64,000 bases of DNA. It comes from Diplonema papillatum. Taxonomy: Eukaryota; Euglenozoa; Diplonemea; Diplonemida; Diplonemidae. Shown piece after piece: positions 51,495 through 60,470 of this stretch. The DNA lies in the NCBI GenBank assembly GCA_030068145.1, contig JAPJBO010000066.1, positions 403,565 through 467,564 of the forward strand. Reading direction: 5' to 3'. Below the pieces are notes generated by a model. It ran no database searches. It saw only the letters and a program-made list of their open reading frames with translations, and had not been told where the DNA came from. A program made the position numbers and the translations under genes. Each line of letters starts with the position of its first letter. Position 1 is the first letter of the stretch.

Positions 51495-51625
51495 AATGCG
51501 GTATTGAAGAGCGTTTGCGAGCGGACGTCAAACGGTATTGAAGAGCGGAGCGGACGTCAAACGGTATTGAAGAGCGGAGCGGACGTCAAACGGTATTGAA
51601 GAGCGTTTGCGAGCGGATATACGCA
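51495..51625 (+). repeat. 29/34-bp tandem repeat
   Basis: CGGTATTGAAGAGCG starts at about 51500, 51534, 51563 and 51592. The outer units carry TTTGCGAGCGGA (34 bp) and the two inner ones GAGCGGA (29 bp), giving a long-short-short-long order. Confidence 0.85.
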
Positions 51626-51772
51626 ACGTCAAACTAGGGGATGCGACGTACATTGAACACTCTACAACGAGCGAGAGACAACGCACACGGCTGGCGCTAT
51701 TTTCTGGCATAGCACAATATGTTGCCGGCAACAGAAGAGAAGAAAGCAGAAGAGAAAAAAAAAGAAAAAGAC

Positions 51773-52024
51773 CGCACCTGGTCCAGGAACGTGACGGTCA
51801 ACCACAGCTAGCAAAGCTTGAGTCGGAGGCAGAGTGCCACAACCCCGTCCGCTCTGCCCTGCGGCTGACCGTCTCGACGAGCTTGTGTTCAGCGCGAGCG
51901 CCAAGCCCCAAGGTGCGCCAAGCCTTGATGCTTTAGTTTGGGAAATCGGTAGCCAGGCCCGTGACTCTGCAGTACCGCCGAACACGTGAAGCTTGGCTCC
52001 CGTGTAGCAGGCTTTCCCTGGTAC
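51773..52024 (+). repeat. dispersed repeat R2
   Basis: Full copy with AAGAAAAAG leader, GTCCAGGAACGTGACGG start and CCCTGGTACC end; two small deletions relative to 19685-19948. Confidence 0.9.
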
Positions 52025-52354
52025 CTTTGCCGGCAACAAACAAAGTAAAATAATACCACAAAACAAAGCTACGCATTTTCTTCCATTCTTCCACTGAAAT
52101 TGCGTCGCCTTATAGAATCTTGTCAACGAAAGTAAAGAATGAAGCAAAACGACGCATTTTCTTTCCAATCAAAGTATCGTCGCAAGACACCAATCTGATC
52201 GTCCTTCGGGACCGACGGTGCCACAAAAAGAAAAAGTAAGCTCCCTCACCATTCGGAAAAAAAAAATAACGGGAATCCGTGCTCAAACCACAACACGACT
52301 TCGTCGAAGTTCGTGACAGCCACACGAATCATTGCCTGGTTTTGCTGCGTTTGT
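52025..52354. other. non-coding; short family K tail
   Basis: GATCGTCCTTCGGGACCGAC and AAAAAAAAATAACGGGA (52197-52273) match the end of family K at 13410-13455. No gene. Confidence 0.4.
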
Positions 52355-52910
52355 TTTGCGTCATCAAGTCATAGCTGTTGCATCACGCAGCAGCAGCAGC
52401 AGCAGCAGCAGGCCGCGGTTAGCAGTGGTGCCCATACGCATTTCTCCAGAAAAAAGAGATCCGACACAGGGTCGGTTGTCCCTTTGGTGGTCAGGCTTGT
52501 TCACGGGACAATCGGGTGCTCCAGTCGTCATCGAGCTTGTCCAGGGCCAGCAGGCTCGTTTTGTTGCCCACGGATATCGCGCATTGTCAAGCACCTGCGT
52601 TCGTATTGCGTCATCAAATCATAGCTGTTGTATCACGCAGCAGCAGCAGCAGCAGCAGCAGGACGCGGTTAGGCCGCGGTTAGCAGTGGTGCCCATAAGC
52701 ATTTCTCCAGCAAAAAGAGATCCGACACAGGGTCGTTTGTCCCTTCGGTGGTCAGGCTTGTTCACGGGACAATCGGGTGCTCCAGTCGTCGAGCTTGTCC
52801 AGGGCCAGCAGGCTCGCTTGTTGCCCACGGATATCGCGCATTGTCAAAGCACCTGCGTTCGTATTGCGTCATCAAATCATAGCTGTTGTATCACGCAGCA
52901 GCAGGACGAA
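52355..52910 (+). repeat. 250-bp tandem duplication with variable CAG tract
   Basis: Units begin TGCGTCATCAAGTCATAGC (52358), TGCGTCATCAAATCATAGC (about 52607), and a third start near 52867. The CAG tract has 8, 8 and 3 repeats. The second unit has a 14-bp internal duplication of GCGGTTAGGCC. A 326-codon frame reads the first tract as Ser and the second as Gln, so it is probably not a real gene. Confidence 0.9.
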
Positions 52911-53299
52911 CCAGCAAACGGGTACGAGGAGGGTGTATGCGGAGCCGAGGTCGCAAATCGGACCCATAGAAATATCGCAACTCTCATCACAGTAAGAGAC
53001 TCTGCTTTTCCGGGAAAAGATAGTAGTACATTCAAAGCCTGGAGTTTCAAGCTCTGGCAGCCCGGCCCGCCGATAAGCCAAGCTCGCCAGAAACAGAGTA
53101 GCAGGTGTCCTAAGCCAGGCTCAGCGGGAACAGCATCGCTGCAGTACTCTCGCATGTCTCATTGTCGGCTGCCTGGTAAACGTGGATCTTTTGAGTTTTC
53201 ACGAAACGCGGTTTTTCCCAGCGGAACTCACCTCCTTTGGAAAGCTTCAAATCAGCACGCTGACGCAAACTATTTAGTGCCGACAGTGTGCAGTTGTGT
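52911..53299. other. non-coding, unassigned
   Basis: No gene or shared repeat was recognised between the CAG duplication and the R2 fragment. Confidence 0.4.
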
Positions 53300-53462
53300 T
53301 CCAGGAACGTGACGGTCAAGCAAGGCTGGAGTCGGAGGCAGCACAGTGCTACAACCCCGTCCGCTCTGCCTGTGGCTGACCGTCTCGACGAGCTGCGGGT
53401 GACCTTTTCGACAAACGTCACCCGGAGACTTTACCCCAAGCGAACTTGAACTCGAAACTCAC
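53300..53462 (+). repeat. R2 fragment and family Q end block upstream of receptor B
   Basis: 53300-53397 is the first 100 bp of R2. It is followed by ACGTCACCCGGAGACTTTAC and AAGCGAACTTGAACTC (53407-53450), a family Q end block ending 34 bp before the receptor B ATG. The block may form part of its leader or promoter region; that is inference. Confidence 0.65.
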
Positions 53463-53495
53463 TCTGCTTCAGGTGTGGGTGAAGAAAAAGAAAAC

Positions 53496-55853
53496 ATGTT
53501 CGGCAAAATCCCGAAGAAGGTGAAGACGATGCGAAAGCGACGAAACGAGATGCTGCGCGTGCCGTTACCGGTGGTTGCGGTGCTGACGATCGTGCTGCTG
53601 GTCGCGCTGCCGGCGGCGATCGGGTTCGTGGTCACGACGAACAACGCCGAGGACTCGGTCGACGAAGTGTCGAGGAAGCTGGCGACCGCCACCCTGGCGG
53701 CGGCTGAGAGCAAAGTCGTTCACACCGCTTTCGAAGACCCGGTTGCCCAGCTTCTGTCCGCGAAGTCAGACGTCGAAAGGAACGTTACCAACTTCCGAGT
53801 GCCAGAACACGAGGTGGACTGGGGCATGCGGATGCAGCACTGGCTCGAGAAATCACCGGTTTTCAAGTCGTACTTCGCCCTCAGCTCTTCGGTGGTCCAC
53901 GGCGTTGAATACGGAAACGGGATGTTCGTCGACGCAATGAACAAGGCCGTCGTGCTGAACGAGCCGCCGAACATGCACGTGCATCCTTTCTCCCGCGACG
54001 TCGCGCTGAGCTGGGAAGCGACCCCTGAGACGACGACGCGCATGGACCTGAGCCTGGTGCCTTTCGTCTCGGTTTTCTCGGTAGACCGAAACCACGAAGC
54101 CAACTGCAGGGCCAACCTTCCCATTTGGATGGGCTTCTCGCTGTCCATGCCAACCGCCGGCATGGGGAGAGCCCTGGTTGGAGTCCTCACGGCGCCGGTG
54201 TTCAGGACGCGGGCACCGAATCCGGAGGATCTTATTGGGGTGGTGGCTGTCGGGCTGTATCCGCACCTCATCGACCTGACGCCGCACCGCCTGTCGAACA
54301 CGTCGTCGCTCGTCGTCATCGACAGCGACCGCCGCATCGTTTCCGCGACAGACCTGCCCGAACTGTACGCGCCCGCCAACCTCAGCATCACGTTGTCCGC
54401 CCAGGTTACCCTCTCTACCAGCGGTGACCCGCTGCTCAGCAGCCTGGCTTCCTCCGGCAAGCTTCCGGAAGATCTCGCGGCCCGTAGCGCCGGCGGCGGC
54501 TACTTCTTCGACACCATGAGCGGGCCTGGCGGCGGCACGTACTGGATCAACATGTGCACGGTGGAGCACTACAACCTGCGGTGGCACGTCGTGATGCTGA
54601 CGCCGGAGGAGTATTTTTTTGACAAGGTCGAAGACGGCAACCGCAAGACGCTGTACCTGGTGCTCATCATGATCGCGGTGAGCTGCGTGCTGGCCGTGGT
54701 GCTGACGCTGGTCGCGACAGACGACCTGAAAAAACTCGCCCTCGCGTTCGACAAGGTGGCGCTCATCCACTTGGAACACCCAGCCATCCAGCAGGTCCGC
54801 ACGAGGCATATCATCTCAGAGTACGATTCTCTGTGCAAAGGGTTCTGGCACGCAGTCGAGATGGTCACGCACGTCCAGGCGTTCCTTCCGACGGTGATCC
54901 CGCGGGACGACTGCCTTGACAGCAATAACGAATCCGGGACCTCGGTCGTCTCGTTCCACCAGTCGAAAAGTGCGTCAGAATCGAACGCTCGGGACAGCGG
55001 GGAGGAGAGGCGGCGGTCGTCAGATAGGTTGGGGCAGACGGTCGGGATGGCTGGGAAGGCGGACCGGGTTGTGACGGTCGCTGGGTCGTTTGCGGTGGGG
55101 CTGCGGGTGTCCACGGGTGTCACCGGGCTGGTGATCAGCGTCAACAGCTTTTCGCAGGCGTGCAGGGCTTCGTGCGATAAGGCAAGCGCGGCGCACGGTG
55201 AGTTGTTCGCTGTGATCCACGAAATCGCGAAGCGCAACCAAGGCGCGGTCTCCGGCGTCGACGGGTCACGCGTCACGGTGGCGTGGAACACCGCGAGGCC
55301 GTGCCCGCCTGTCACGTCGACGCAGCACGCGCTGACCGTCGCCTTCGAACTCGGACGGACCAAATCACCCCTCGCCCTGACCTGTGGCGTCCACCACGCG
55401 AGCACGTACCACGGGATCCTCGGCAGCAAGTTCCAGCGGTTCAACACCATCGGATCCGACCTCACCGACGTTGCGAGCCACCTTGCGCAGTACGCGTCGT
55501 GCCTCAAGATCCTGCCGGGGGTGTTGGTGTCTGGTGCGGTCCAGTCGGTCGTGAAGGGGTTCTGCCTGTACAAAGCCGACGAGGTCCAGCTGTTCTCCGG
55601 CGAGCCTGTGTCTGTGTACTGGGTCGAGAAACCGATCGCCGCGAACAACGCGGAGTGGATGTACCAGCTCCGCGAGGAGGAAAACTCGCGCGACCTCTTC
55701 CTCGACGACTACTTCGCGGCCGTCTCCAAGCGCGACGCGCCGCTGGCGGGCGCCGCTCTGCGGGTGTTCGCTGAAAACCACCCGAAGTTCCACATCTTGG
55801 TCCAGCGCCTTCGCGTAGCCTTGGACGGCCGCTTCAGCCTGACCGAGCCATAG
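53496..55853 (+). CDS. receptor B: Cache-like sensor with degenerate class III cyclase domain
   Basis: A 785-residue paralogue of receptor A with the same layout: basic N-terminus, transmembrane helix (about 24-46), extracytoplasmic sensor region, second helix (about 386-408), conserved juxtamembrane block, serine-rich linker with RDSGEERRRSSDR, then the cyclase-like domain (about 540-715; GLVISVNSF, GVHHASTYHGILGSKFQRF) and a C-terminal tail NAEWMYQLREEENSR shared with A. The metal-binding Asp residues are absent here too (VNS in place of FDS), so a signalling pseudo-enzyme is likely. ATG at 53496 is the first methionine; the upstream extension to 53475 would need a GTG start. The two proteins agree best around the juxtamembrane and cyclase parts and least in the sensor, as expected for receptors with different ligands. 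Confidence 0.75.
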   Translation: MFGKIPKKVKTMRKRRNEMLRVPLPVVAVLTIVLLVALPAAIGFVVTTNNAEDSVDEVSRKLATATLAAAESKVVHTAFEDPVAQLLSAKSDVERNVTNFRVPEHEVDWGMRMQHWLEKSPVFKSYFALSSSVVHGVEYGNGMFVDAMNKAVVLNEPPNMHVHPFSRDVALSWEATPETTTRMDLSLVPFVSVFSVDRNHEANCRANLPIWMGFSLSMPTAGMGRALVGVLTAPVFRTRAPNPEDLIGVVAVGLYPHLIDLTPHRLSNTSSLVVIDSDRRIVSATDLPELYAPANLSITLSAQVTLSTSGDPLLSSLASSGKLPEDLAARSAGGGYFFDTMSGPGGGTYWINMCTVEHYNLRWHVVMLTPEEYFFDKVEDGNRKTLYLVLIMIAVSCVLAVVLTLVATDDLKKLALAFDKVALIHLEHPAIQQVRTRHIISEYDSLCKGFWHAVEMVTHVQAFLPTVIPRDDCLDSNNESGTSVVSFHQSKSASESNARDSGEERRRSSDRLGQTVGMAGKADRVVTVAGSFAVGLRVSTGVTGLVISVNSFSQACRASCDKASAAHGELFAVIHEIAKRNQGAVSGVDGSRVTVAWNTARPCPPVTSTQHALTVAFELGRTKSPLALTCGVHHASTYHGILGSKFQRFNTIGSDLTDVASHLAQYASCLKILPGVLVSGAVQSVVKGFCLYKADEVQLFSGEPVSVYWVEKPIAANNAEWMYQLREEENSRDLFLDDYFAAVSKRDAPLAGAALRVFAENHPKFHILVQRLRVALDGRFSLTEP

Positions 55854-56340
55854 CGTCGCGCCTTTTTTCACACCTACCCGTGGGGTGATCTCGCAGCAGA
55901 AATCTTCACAGCTTTTCGTTTTCTTTTAGCCACATGCAATGTGTGAGGAAACTGAACCGCCCAAGTAGGACCTTCTGATCATGATCATTTGCCAAATTTG
56001 CCACCTGAAACCGTCCAGGATTTGGGCTCAGGGTAGTGCGGTCAACGAAAACTCTAGGTTCCCTTCCTACTTTCTCCTACTCTCGCGGTGTACGGTTTGT
56101 TGTGTTAGTGGTATGGTCCTTTGACAGAGTGAGCCGATGCCTCTCATCTCACCTTTAAAAACACGGCTGAGTCGCGCACGCTCTTGACAGACGCTAGCGT
56201 TCGCTCGGTGGTATTGACAAGGGGTTTCATCGGACACTCGGACGAGCTTCGTTAATTCACCGCCGCAGGTTCACCCCTGCCCTGGAGGTCTGCTTGGCTG
56301 CCTTCGGGTTGCGTTTCCGCGTTGGTGTTGTTGCTTCGCT
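55854..56340. other. non-coding, downstream of receptor B
   Basis: No gene is recognised. Unlike receptor A, there is no duplicated 3' end. A TTTTCTTTTAGCCAC stretch is at about 55919-55933. Confidence 0.4.
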
Positions 56341-56344
56341 TTTG

Positions 56345-56620
56345 GACTCCTTCTTCGTTTTGCGTTAGTGGGGAGTCATTTGCGAGCGAATGAGTACCAC
56401 ACTATGCCAGCCTGTCGCTACGTGGACTCTAGCAGAGGATTCACTTTTGCCGCGCTTTCGTCGTGGTGCAACCCTTGTCGGTTGCAACTGTGTCTTGGAA
56501 GTTACTCACGAGTTCATAATCCGACGACTTTTCACAATCAGTGTTTGACCCATAGTTCCGCAGAGATCTGCAAGCTCTGCAAAGTTGCTGGCCCACAGCC
56601 ACTGAGGCCTCCACGGGTCC
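56345..56620 (+). repeat. octamer-palindrome repeat, diverged copy
   Basis: GCGTTAGTGGGGAGTCATTTG then CGAGCGAATGAGTACCACAC (56351-56403) matches 12575-12615, and CAGAGATCTGCAAGCTCTGC (56561-56580) matches 12655-12672. Confidence 0.65.
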
Positions 56621-56893
56621 CACAACGATCGCGCCCTCCCGCCGGGTCTTCCCGGCTACTCGCGTCCTCCGCGTCTCGGCATGCCTGTCGGCGCAAACGG
56701 GAAAGCGAAGATTCCGATTCCTTTTCGGCTTTGTGAACTAGTCAGTAACTTCCAGCAACAGTCGGAACCGACAACGGGTAGCGCCACGACGAAAGCGCGG
56801 AAAACGTGACCCTCGCTGCAGCAAAAAAGCTGGCAAAGTGTGGTACTCATTTGCTTGCTCGACTCCGCAACAAGAAAAACGCAAAGTTGCGAA

Positions 56894-57366
56894 AAGTTGT
56901 AGCAAGTTGTATAGTGTGGTACTCATTTGCATGCAAATGACGCTCCACAAACGCAAGAAGAAGACAAAATTCTGTGAAGATTTGCATGCAAATGACTCCC
57001 ACTGTCGCAACACGGAAAACAAGTTGTGAAAAGTTGTGTTGTGTGGTATTCATTTGCTTGCAAATGACGCTCCACAAACGCAAGAAGAAGACAAAATTCT
57101 GTGAAGATTTGCATGCAAATGACTCCCACTAACGCAACACGGAAAACAAGTTGTGAAAAGTTGTGTTGTGTGGTATTCATTTGCTTGCAAATGACGCTCC
57201 ACAAACGCAAGAAGAAGACAGAATTCTGTGAAGATTTGCATGCAAATGACTCCCACTAACGCAACACGGAAAACAAGTTGTGAAAAGTTGTGTTGTGTGG
57301 TATTCATTTGCGTGCAAATGACTCTCCACAAACGCAAGAAGAAGACAAAATTCTGTGAAGATTTCT
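56894..57366 (+). repeat. 127-bp tandem array with octamer palindromes, 3.7 copies
   Basis: Unit starts AAGTTGTGAAAAGTTGTG lie at 57021, 57148 and 57275, with a diverged first unit from about 56894. Each unit has two sites of the form ATTTGC-NN-GCAAAT (ATTTGCATGCAAAT or ATTTGCTTGCAAAT), one beside GACGCTCCAC and one beside GACTCCCACT. The third base-pair step varies between units. Confidence 0.95.
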
Positions 57367-57569
57367 GCTAAAATAAAAAACAAATGAATCACCCCCACCA
57401 CGTACGAAGCAGAGGCGGTGTGTATGCAGCATCAGCGACCCGCTTATATTATATGGTATATTATACCGCAACCTGGTAAACCTGAGCAAGGCCTCACCCC
57501 CCCACCCCCTCCCTTCAAGCTAAACCATTATACAACGACCCCCCCCCCCCCCGCCCTCCTTTTTTACAC

Positions 57570-57775
57570 GGCGAGGTCCAGCCTCAGGAGCTGGAGGTAA
57601 AGAGGGTGCCCGAGCCACCCGAAAAGCGGTGTGCTGCAAGCAAAACGCGTGTAAACCCACACCGGAAGGGCGGAGTGTGCAGCAACCAAGACGCGTGTAA
57701 ACCCACGCCCGAAAAGCGGGTGTGACACCCGCTGTTGTTGGCTCCAGCTTTAACTCCAGCTTCCGAGGCGAGACT
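57570..57775 (+). repeat. foldback (MITE-like) repeat, family F, with internal duplication
   Basis: GTCCAGCCTCAGGAGCTGG and the inverse CCAGCTTCCGAGGCGAGAC bound it. The block AACGCGTGTAAACCCAC occurs at 57643 and, as AGACGCGTGTAAACCCAC, at 57690, so this copy is about 50 bp longer than 24061-24215. Confidence 0.75.
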
Positions 57776-58837
57776 CCACCGTGTCGCGTTTTCTTCCTGC
57801 TACGATTAGCCTCCCCCCGCCCAGGGCCCTTCCTCCCAGTACGGTGTGTGGTTGTGCACATATCCATTCTAAGCACGTTCTTGCAATCCCCCCTCCAACC
57901 ACCTTATACCCTATACAGGAATCGGGGTGCGCATTCCACGCTCGCTTCTTCTCTTCTCCTTTCTAAAGACGAAACCTTCCCCACACACCCCCTAAACAGG
58001 CTCGCCTGGCACAACGTTGAGGTACATCTGTTTACCCAGTAAAACGAGGCGTCATGTGGAGGTCATAAGGGGCTTCGTGGTGTCCCTTGACTCTGCCTCA
58101 GAATGACTCTCGAAAGACCTGGGTGCAGTAAGTTCCGTATTGTGCCGCACGGCGTTTCCGTCCTCTTTCCAAGCTTCAGGTGTTAAGGCCGAACACACGC
58201 TTCCATCTCCGATGCGAAGCAGAAGACGCTGCAAACGTGCAACGCAATGCCAAATCACATGCAACTGCACTCAAAAGGAAAAAAAGAAATTTCACACGGC
58301 GGACTCCCCACCGGATGGGCGGGTGAATGCGGGAGTGAAAATGTGCGGCAGTGATTCTTCCGCAAAATCAAACAGAATTCGCCTGTATTTAGCATCAAAT
58401 TGCGGGAGTGCCGCTCCCGCATCGCTGTCTCAATTACACGGGGGAGGGTAGGTAAGTGTCTAATAATCTAAAAGTTTTAGAAAACAACACTCGTACCATT
58501 TACCTAAATTGTACGGCTGCCTAAATAGGAAACGACGGGGGGGGCTTTGCTCCCGGCGTGAATGAATGGTATGTCACTCCCGCATTGCGGTTGTAAATGT
58601 AAAGAAATTCTAATCCACAAAATAAAGGGGGGGGTCAAATAATAACACCTGTGTTATTATTCGATTTGTCGAATACTAAAAAAAATTCCGGGTAGCCGAA
58701 CAGTAGCAGGATCAAGTAGTGGTAGTGTTTAGGCAACCAGACGCGGTGTCAAATAACTGTTAGTATTCGACCCCCCCCCCCCCCTTTAACGCTAGAAAAT
58801 ACGGGAAAACCCGACCGCACAAACACTCCCCCATCCG
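57776..58837. other. non-coding; hairpins and family G fragment
   Basis: Family G (GTGCACATATCCATTC...AAGCACGTTCTTGCAAT) is at 57855-57888. Hairpins include TGCGGGAG-TGCCG-CTCCCGCA near 58402-58422 and AATAATAACAC-CT-GTGTTATTATT at 58638-58661. A C-run lies at about 58771-58785. No gene. Confidence 0.5.
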
Positions 58838-58939
58838 GTGGGGGTGTCCGCCGTGCACTCTGAAAAGGGGGGGGGGGTCCCTTGCAAAGTCGTTGGGGGC
58901 TCTCCGGGTAGTGTCAGCACTGCCCCGGCGCGAAGGACC

Positions 58940-59695
58940 TCCTTCCGACTGCAGCTCGCAGGCCTTTCGCACCCGAACACCAACCAGTTGAAGGTGCAGC
59001 AGCTGTTCACGGATTTCGACGCAGGCCGTGACATCCACGGAACAATGGCCACACTACGAAGCCTTGTCTTCGACACGACGACAGACGACTCCGCGCAGCG
59101 GGACGTGCACGAACTGTTGACGTGGATACGCTCTTGCGTAACGGACGACGACGACGACCAAGCGACGGTGACATACTCCCGACGGACAACGTGTACAACA
59201 TGCGAAGAGTCTTCACGAGCACTGCCGGCGTCAGAACCGTTCCTGATGGTTGAACTCAAAAACAGGCCCTACACCGAGTCAGTAGAGGATCTGATAAAGA
59301 AAGTGAAAAACAAGAGAGCAACCAAAGTGGACGACTTCCCCTGTAGCACCTGCAACAAAAGGACCGTTGGACTCACGAAGGAGTATTACACATTTCCAAA
59401 CCAAATGGATGTAGTACTGCAACGAGCACAGCTGTCGAAAAAAACACGCGAAGACATCAAAATACCAGCCCGCACCCCGATCCGACCAACCATTCTGATC
59501 GGGGAAGACTCCTACACGGTAAATGGCTTCATCATCCACACCGGAAGAGCGACGGCGGGTCATTACTATACCGTGCTGAAGGAAAATGACGAATGGGTGT
59601 GCTTCGACGACCAGCAGGTATTCGTACTCTCATGGGAGGAATGTGCCAGAAGATTCACAACGAATGGCTACATCATCTCTCTCGAGAAAGCGTAA
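58940..59695 (+). pseudogene. ubiquitin-specific protease (USP), 5'-truncated
   Basis: The product is the C-terminal two thirds of a peptidase C19 deubiquitinase. It has a QQDA-like helix (SAQRDVHELLTWIRSC, about 59091-59138), two CxxC pairs (C-T-T-C near 59191 and C-S-T-C near 59344) as in the zinc ribbon of the family, and the His box FIIHTGRATAGHYYTVL (59530-59580) with the catalytic His in GHYY and the Asp in CFDDQQV. The Cys box (GLxNxGNTCYxN) that should lie upstream is missing: left of about 58940 the frame runs into repeat sequence shared with 48298-48360. The first ATG is at 59045. So it is probably a truncated, inactive copy, unless an upstream exon supplies the Cys. Confidence 0.7.
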
Positions 59696-60065
59696 ACACT
59701 TTCACCTGGTGGAAGTAGTGCCCCGTGGCGGTTGGTTACGAGCCACAACACACTTTGAAAACCCCCTTTTTTTAAAGAAGAACGGACGAAGGAAGGAGGA
59801 AGTGGAACCATACCGTATGGTTTCAAACCACGGAGTCCTGGACTCCTTTCCCGCACTTTTTCTGCGAAGCAGACGCACAAAGGGACGATGCCACGGCATG
59901 ATTCGGCAGCCGCTGCTAAACGAACATCGACGTGGGCGGCATAGAGAAAGAAGAACTACTCTACGGCACCAGAAAGTCCAAAACCATGGTAAAGAAAGTA
60001 GAAGGAGAAAAAGAAGTTATCGACAACGAAAGAAAGAAAAGAACAGAAAATAAGACTCTGCGTTC
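59696..60065. other. non-coding; short family C motif
   Basis: GATTCGGCAGCCGCTGCTAAA followed by GTGGGCGG (59899-59940) belongs to family C. The Lys/Arg-rich frame at its end is low-complexity and not called. Confidence 0.45.
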
Positions 60066-60136
60066 CGCGAAGAAGACTTGATGCTAGCATCAAACACATG
60101 AGAGGCAAGTAGCGTCTGAACACGAAACTAAGATTT
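60066..60136 (-). repeat. family E repeat with palindrome
   Basis: CTTGATGCTAGCATCAAACA within CTCTGCG ... AGCGTCTGAACACGAAACTAAGATTT; inverse of 18730-18808. It ends in an 18-19-base C-run (60137-60155). Confidence 0.75.
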
Positions 60137-60158
60137 CCCCCCCCCCCCCCCCCCCTAC

Positions 60159-60470
60159 CAGTGCAGTTGCCTTGGAGGCTGGGTGGTCGAATTCTCTAAG
60201 GTGAAAATGGTCAAAATTCCCTGGCAAAAGTGGGCCCACAAAAAATTTTCAAAGTGTGGTTTTTGGGGTATTTGGGCCAAAAAAAAATTTTTTTTTTCTG
60301 ACCACCCACCGTGGTGACCACCTTACAGAGTGACAGGTAGCGTCCCCCCTCCACAGTGAAAATATAGCCTGTATATAGGGGGGGGGGGGGGGGGGGGTCA
60401 GGTCAGATTCTGCCAACGACTCCGCAATCTGGCCGCTTAGGGCCACCCCTGGGGGGGGGGGTAGGGGGGG
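60159..60470 (+). repeat. dispersed repeat, family D
   Basis: Over 95 percent identical to 48377-48670. The main differences are homopolymer lengths: the G-run at about 60379-60397 is some ten bases longer than at 48597-48606. Confidence 0.9.

Noticed and set aside
52332-53312. 326-codon frame with poly-Ser and poly-Gln
   Set aside because: It reads the same CAG repeat in different frames in the two tandem units, needs a TTG start, and has no conserved domain.
53720-55871. Several minus-strand frames of 160-360 codons opposite receptor B
   Set aside because: Antisense shadows; the plus strand has the transmembrane and cyclase-like signatures and a clear paralogue.
56894-57366. CRISPR-like repeat-spacer structure
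   Set aside because: The whole 127-bp unit is repeated, including the sequence between palindromes; there are no unique spacers and no cas genes.
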